Shown here: positions 63,285 through 64,000 of the stretch, one piece after another | Position numbering within the stretch: the first letter of the stretch is position 1 | Layout: each line of letters starts with the position of its first letter | NCBI RefSeq assembly: GCF_038446525.1 | Contig: NZ_CP151792.1 | Span: 2,480,001 to 2,544,000 of the forward strand | From: Methanolobus sp. ZRKC5 | Lineage (GTDB): Archaea > Halobacteriota > Methanosarcinia > Methanosarcinales > Methanosarcinaceae | Reading direction: 5' to 3' | DNA length: 64,000 nucleotides | Notes under the pieces: model-generated | Databases searched by the model: none | Seen by the model: the letters and a program-made list of their open reading frames with translations, nothing else | Told to the model about the DNA's origin: nothing | Made by a program: the position numbers and the translations under genes

Positions 63285-64000
63285 AACCTGTATCTACGAT
63301 ATATCAATATCTGCTTTAGGATATCTGAAACGTTATTCTTTTCTATACGAATATCAGAAGAAGAGAATACTTGTTCAATATTAAGAGGAACATCCATCGT
63401 TATTTCTCTTGCAAGTTGTGAGTCACCTGCTAAAATGAGATAGTCGATACTGTCTCCGAATTCTTCAAGCAGGCCTTTTAGAGATTCTTTTACTTTGTCA
63501 ATGTGATGCGCAATATCCTCATCCCTTAGGCGCTCAAACCTTCTCTGACTGAAACCTCCTTTTGCATGCTTAGCCTTGACGCTGCTCTTTATCACCTGAA
63601 ATGAATCAAACTCTATCAAGTCAAGAGATAAACCTACAAATGACTCACCTGCATGCGCTACCAGAACACACATACTTGCATCCTCATTTAGAGATTCCAC
63701 GAAAGGAGTTGTGTCAAAATAATTTCCGGTATTCCAGTAAGACCTCTTTAGAGGCAAAGGAGGGATAATGAGTTCATTTACCATGTGGTCAGGAGAATAG
63801 AACAGTACAAATCCTGTTGATGAGGATATCTTCTCGATCAACACAAGAGATTCATTGTCAATCCTTTCAATCAGGTTTTCATGGTCCTTTATGTTATTCA
63901 GTTGTTCCCCGGCAGCAACATAGACCGTTAGTAGTGATTCTGTAGAGTAATTTACAGATGAAATGGACGATATAAACTCTTCAGTTCGTTGCTTGCTAAA
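63281..64000 (-). CDS. VLRF1/Vms1-like release-factor-type protein, 5' end outside the window
   Basis: The frame is open from the right edge to TGA 63281, so only the C-terminal 239 residues are seen. The segment KGGFSQRRFERLRD contains the GGxSQ-type loop characteristic of the VLRF1 domain of Vms1/ANKZF1 and related archaeal eRF1-like proteins. In eukaryotes that loop hydrolyses peptidyl-tRNA on stalled 60S subunits. The following DYLILAGDSQLAREI resembles the eRF1 domain-2 layout. The likely role is ribosome rescue. The GTG at 63844 is internal to the domain and should not be taken as the start. Confidence 0.72.
   Translation of the reverse strand, partial: FSKQRTEEFISSISSVNYSTESLLTVYVAAGEQLNNIKDHENLIERIDNESLVLIEKISSSTGFVLFYSPDHMVNELIIPPLPLKRSYWNTGNYFDTTPFVESLNEDASMCVLVAHAGESFVGLSLDLIEFDSFQVIKSSVKAKHAKGGFSQRRFERLRDEDIAHHIDKVKESLKGLLEEFGDSIDYLILAGDSQLAREITMDVPLNIEQVFSSSDIRIEKNNVSDILKQILIYRRYRL

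Overview
The window is chromosomal DNA from a methanogenic archaeon, most likely a methylotrophic member of the Methanosarcinaceae (Methanolobus/Methanococcoides-like). Indicators are a nearly complete coenzyme F430 gene set (cfbB-cfbE), a DmrX-like dihydromethanopterin reductase, sn-glycerol-1-phosphate dehydrogenase for archaeal lipids, archaeal information-processing genes (aIF2-gamma, RpoE', Spt4, S24e, S27ae, Kae1, Bud32, EndA), an archaellin, glucosylglycerate solute genes, and TATA-type AT-rich promoters. Genus assignment is inference from gene content only.

Layout. 1-5.0 kb: DUF447 protein (cut by the left edge), DmrX-like flavoprotein, PHP phosphoesterase, HflX GTPase, DUF2209 protein, tRNA-splicing endonuclease, with a candidate small RNA at about 2.1 kb. 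5.2-11.3 kb: sugar genes on the minus strand (glucan phosphorylase, glucosyl-3-phosphoglycerate synthase, GH15-like glycosidase, an unknown protein, glucosyl-3-phosphoglycerate phosphatase), interrupted by a 194-bp MITE with an 8-bp target duplication. 11.3-16.3 kb: cfbB, cfbC, cfbD and cfbE. 16.4-21.5 kb: DUF2150, UPF0179, egsA, two membrane proteins and purP. 21.6-26.1 kb: a RecA/KaiC-like ATPase, then a tight information-processing operon ending in S27ae (49 codons).

26.5-53.4 kb is the unusual part. A predicted membrane transporter (DUF2162), an ExbB/MotA-type channel protein and an ExbD-like DUF2149 protein form an operon just upstream of three giant CobN-type metallochelatase paralogues. 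All three paralogues have a signal peptide and a C-terminal membrane anchor, so they should sit on the cell surface. One carries three 330-bp direct repeats. Two related 5' leaders, one before the second paralogue and one before a 36-codon signal-peptide mini-ORF, hold the same two-hairpin RNA element with compensatory base changes and a Shine-Dalgarno inside a GGGG-loop hairpin. Two very large secreted subtilases follow, one with ten 90-residue Ig/cadherin-like repeats. This block lies between S27ae and Kae1, genes that are commonly adjacent in euryarchaea, so it looks like an insertion into a housekeeping operon.

53.5-64 kb: Kae1, Bud32, XTP pyrophosphatase, a frameshifted pilin-like gene, an archaellin with an inserted beta-domain, a cyclase-family protein, a PHP protein, DUF211, two tandem copies of the MITE, a TPR protein, an IS5-family insertion sequence using a -1 frameshift, RlmE, an unknown coiled-coil protein, and a VLRF1/Vms1-like protein cut by the right edge. 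No CRISPR array, rRNA or tRNA gene was recognised.
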